A DNA stretch of 64,000 nt from an uncultured Pontibacter sp. (GTDB lineage Bacteria; Bacteroidota; Bacteroidia; Cytophagales; Hymenobacteraceae), in assembly GCF_947492645.1 (NCBI RefSeq), contig NZ_CANLMZ010000012.1:1-64000 (forward strand), given 5' to 3'. The notes beneath the pieces were generated by a model. That model did no database searches and was not told where the DNA came from. It worked only from the letters and a program-made list of their open reading frames with translations. Made by a program: the position numbers and the translations under genes. Below, one piece after another: positions 62,342-64,000 of this stretch; the first letter of the stretch is position 1, and every line of letters starts with the position of its first letter.

Positions 62342-62581
62342 ATGAGAAGAAGATATGCATTTTTAATGGCCGGGGCATTATTTACCGCAACAGCCATAAC
62401 CGCTTGCAGCTCCGATAATACAACCGGAGTAGAAACCGACACAACAGAAAACAAAGTAAATGGCATGCAGAACGAGGGCATGGAAGGCATGGATAGTATG
62501 GAAGGAGACACGGCTACAGAAAACATCAGCCCAACAGACACCTCTACTGTGCAGCGCAGCAACACACCCCCAACCATGTAA
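62342..62581 (+). CDS. Small Thr/Asp/Met-rich lipoprotein
   Basis: This 79-residue lipoprotein has lipidated Cys22 (AITAC). The mature part is acidic and polar (SSDNTTGVETDTTENKV, then GMEGMDSMEGD). No domain is recognised. The opening after the lipid Cys resembles those of the lipoproteins at 41428-41733 and 60219-60662. It lies 71 bases after the HTTM gene and ends at a bidirectional terminator. Confidence 0.7.
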   Translation: MRRRYAFLMAGALFTATAITACSSDNTTGVETDTTENKVNGMQNEGMEGMDSMEGDTATENISPTDTSTVQRSNTPPTM

Positions 62582-62590
62582 ACTACTAGC

Positions 62591-62644
62591 GTATAAAAAG
62601 GCAGGGGCAGGTACTTCTAAGTACCTGCCCCTGCCTTTTTATAC
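62591..62644. terminator. Bidirectional terminator with 26-bp perfect arms
   Basis: The arms 62591-62616 and 62619-62644 are perfect inverted copies around a 2-base centre, with poly-A/poly-T tracts inside the arms. It lies between the convergent lipoprotein and membrane-protein genes. Confidence 0.9.
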
Positions 62645-62651
62645 TTCTGCC

Positions 62652-63104
62652 TTATTCGTCGTCGTCGTTGTTGCCCAGGGCATAGCCCAAAGCTGCAGCT
62701 ACTAAACCACCCAGCAAATAATAGCTCACCGTCATTACCTGTGTTTTAGTTGTTCTGTTGCTTGGCTGTTCGCCTAAGCCTAGCGGGCCTGGCAGCAGCA
62801 AAGCGCCTGCACCTGCAGCAGCACCTAAGGCAGCTCCGCGCCACCATGCACTACTGCCTGTACCAGCCAGGCTATAGTATAACGAGTTTGAAATAACATC
62901 ACCAGCAAGAGCCCATGTATGCAATTCTTCTTTATCCTGAGGTGGTTGTTCGTCAGCTTTGGTCATTAGCTTTTCGATAGAGCGCATCCCGAGCACATCC
63001 ATACGAGGAGCATCCGGCACAAACCTGCGCAATGTTTCGTGTACCACAGTTAGCACTACGGCACCCGCCAACCCGCTGGCCATAGCTTTTAGTGCGTTGT
63101 TCAT
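62652..63104 (-). CDS. Hydrophobic membrane protein, function unknown
   Basis: This 150-residue protein has predicted membrane helices at the N-terminus (about 8-24), in the middle (about 70-105, Ala/Gly-rich AALGAAAGAGALLLPGPLG) and at the C-terminus (about 122-144), ending in NNDDDE. It is similar in style to DUF1440-like small membrane proteins, but I do not claim membership. It lies directly beyond the terminator and is transcribed towards it. Confidence 0.65.
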   Translation of the reverse strand: MNNALKAMASGLAGAVVLTVVHETLRRFVPDAPRMDVLGMRSIEKLMTKADEQPPQDKEELHTWALAGDVISNSLYYSLAGTGSSAWWRGAALGAAAGAGALLLPGPLGLGEQPSNRTTKTQVMTVSYYLLGGLVAAALGYALGNNDDDE

Positions 63105-63177
63105 AGTTTACTTTTTTAGTTTTCTTGTTCTGATCATTCTTTTAACTGAAGACAACAGCAAAGGTTATACTTAGAGG

Positions 63178-64000
63178 CTAGCCTATCACTTTTACCACTA
63201 GTGCTTCCACGCTGTCTTCCCCAATCTTTCTTTCATCGGTGGGGCTATCAAACACAATGAGCACATGCTTATCGTCAAACACGGCGAGCCCTTCGGCTTT
63301 GTCCTTGCCGGTATTATCTCCTGTGCCATGCGGTACCTCGTGCAGGCGCTCCAGCTCGTTGTGGTGCACCATGTGCTCTGTTTTACCAACCAATGCGCCT
63401 GGCCAACGGTAAATAGCTATTACACCATCCAAGTCCATAGTTGGGCCTGCCAGCAGGTAAATATCTTCCCCGAAAACGCGCAACTCCCGGATACCCTTGC
63501 CGCGCAGGTTAAGGAAATGTTTTTTATAGTGGTGTTCGCTTGTTAGTTTCTTCAGGTGCAGCCTGCCTTTTTCATCTTCTTCTACCTCCACCTCCAGTAT
63601 AACAGCCCAACCTCTAAGCACAGGGCCGCGCAACCCAAGGTAAATGCGTTTGCCACACGTAGCCAGTCCCTCAATGTCAAATCCGTTGTCTTTACCGGGT
63701 ATGTTCATAAACGGCCCCAGGTGCTCATCCTGCTGCAACACTTCCGTAAGCAGGCTGCTGGTTGTGTTGCCGTGCAATTGGGCAGCCCTCAGTTTCTGAC
63801 CTGGGTTCTGAGGGTTATCAACTTCTTTATATAGCTCATAATGCCCTGTGGCTTCGTTTTTTAGTATCGGGATGCGCGCCAGCACATAGCGATTAGGGTC
63901 GCTGGTTACTTCTGCCAGGCGCTTAATCTGCTTTTTTATACTTTGGTGCCGCTTGGGCTTCCGGCGTTTTAAACTATGAGAGCCAATGAGCCACAGGTAG
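63178..64000 (-). CDS. DUF3616-like protein, N-terminus beyond the window
   Basis: The frame is open to the window edge and reads WLIGSHSLKRRKPKR some 3 residues from the edge, then VTSDPNRYVLARIPIL; a GTG at 63885 is an internal valine and not the start. The visible 273 residues include GFDIEGLATCGKRIYLGLRGPVLRGWA, GKGIRELRVFGEDIYLLAGPTMDLDG and a DKAEGLAVFDDKHVLIVFDSP stretch, which fit the beta-propeller-like DUF3616 family. Function unknown. The true length cannot be given. Confidence 0.85.
   Translation of the reverse strand, partial: YLWLIGSHSLKRRKPKRHQSIKKQIKRLAEVTSDPNRYVLARIPILKNEATGHYELYKEVDNPQNPGQKLRAAQLHGNTTSSLLTEVLQQDEHLGPFMNIPGKDNGFDIEGLATCGKRIYLGLRGPVLRGWAVILEVEVEEDEKGRLHLKKLTSEHHYKKHFLNLRGKGIRELRVFGEDIYLLAGPTMDLDGVIAIYRWPGALVGKTEHMVHHNELERLHEVPHGTGDNTGKDKAEGLAVFDDKHVLIVFDSPTDERKIGEDSVEALVVKVIG

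Overview
The window comes from a chromosome of a member of the Bacteroidota, most likely a Cytophagales bacterium of the Hymenobacteraceae (Pontibacter-like). The evidence is two SusC/SusD outer-membrane pairs, a MurF-alanine racemase fusion, a carbamoyl-phosphate synthase large chain without the C-terminal regulatory domain, Bacteroidota-restricted families (DUF6089, DUF5686, DUF4834, DUF4230, DUF1735), many lipoproteins, and -7 boxes of the TAnnTTTG type. The genus is an inference. No rRNA, tRNA, CRISPR array, phage or insertion sequence was seen.

Layout. 0.4-4.2 kb (+): a TonB protein, a small membrane protein, a PstS-like lipoprotein and a TPR protein. 4.3-15.7 kb (-): a long envelope run reading alpha/beta hydrolase, CBS protein, BamA-like protein, NAD kinase, two DUF6089 proteins, uppS, bamA and two Skp/OmpH chaperones, with an rluD-type gene beyond a terminator. 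15.8-18.2 kb (-): a glutamine amidotransferase, CvpA, an NTF2-like protein and YqeY. 18.4-22.9 kb (+): pdxJ, mnmH, selD, a hydrolase and a tetrapyrrole-methylase-family protein; mnmH and selD form a selenouridine tRNA pathway. 23.0-34.1 kb (-): two tandem SusC/SusD loci, one with a DUF1735 lipoprotein, both ending in the same 3' element. 35.0-40.2 kb (-): feoA-feoB and murF-alr.

40.4-64.0 kb is mixed housekeeping and envelope DNA: two DMT transporters, DUF5686, recX, a frameshifted zeta-toxin-like gene with a small overlapping partner, DUF4230, a PLP deaminase-family enzyme, YfhO, carB, a membrane protein/HTH pair, PlsC, a lipoprotein made almost entirely of Gly-Thr-Thr-Thr repeats, an HTTM protein, and a DUF3616 gene cut by the window edge.

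Three signals cut across genes. The word AGTATA/TATACT is strongly over-represented in all reading frames and in terminators. Several gene ends carry exceptionally long perfect inverted repeats (20-26 bp arms). Some promoter boxes lie so close to the start codon that leaderless or near-leaderless mRNAs are predicted. None of these was tested by computation; counts were made by reading.
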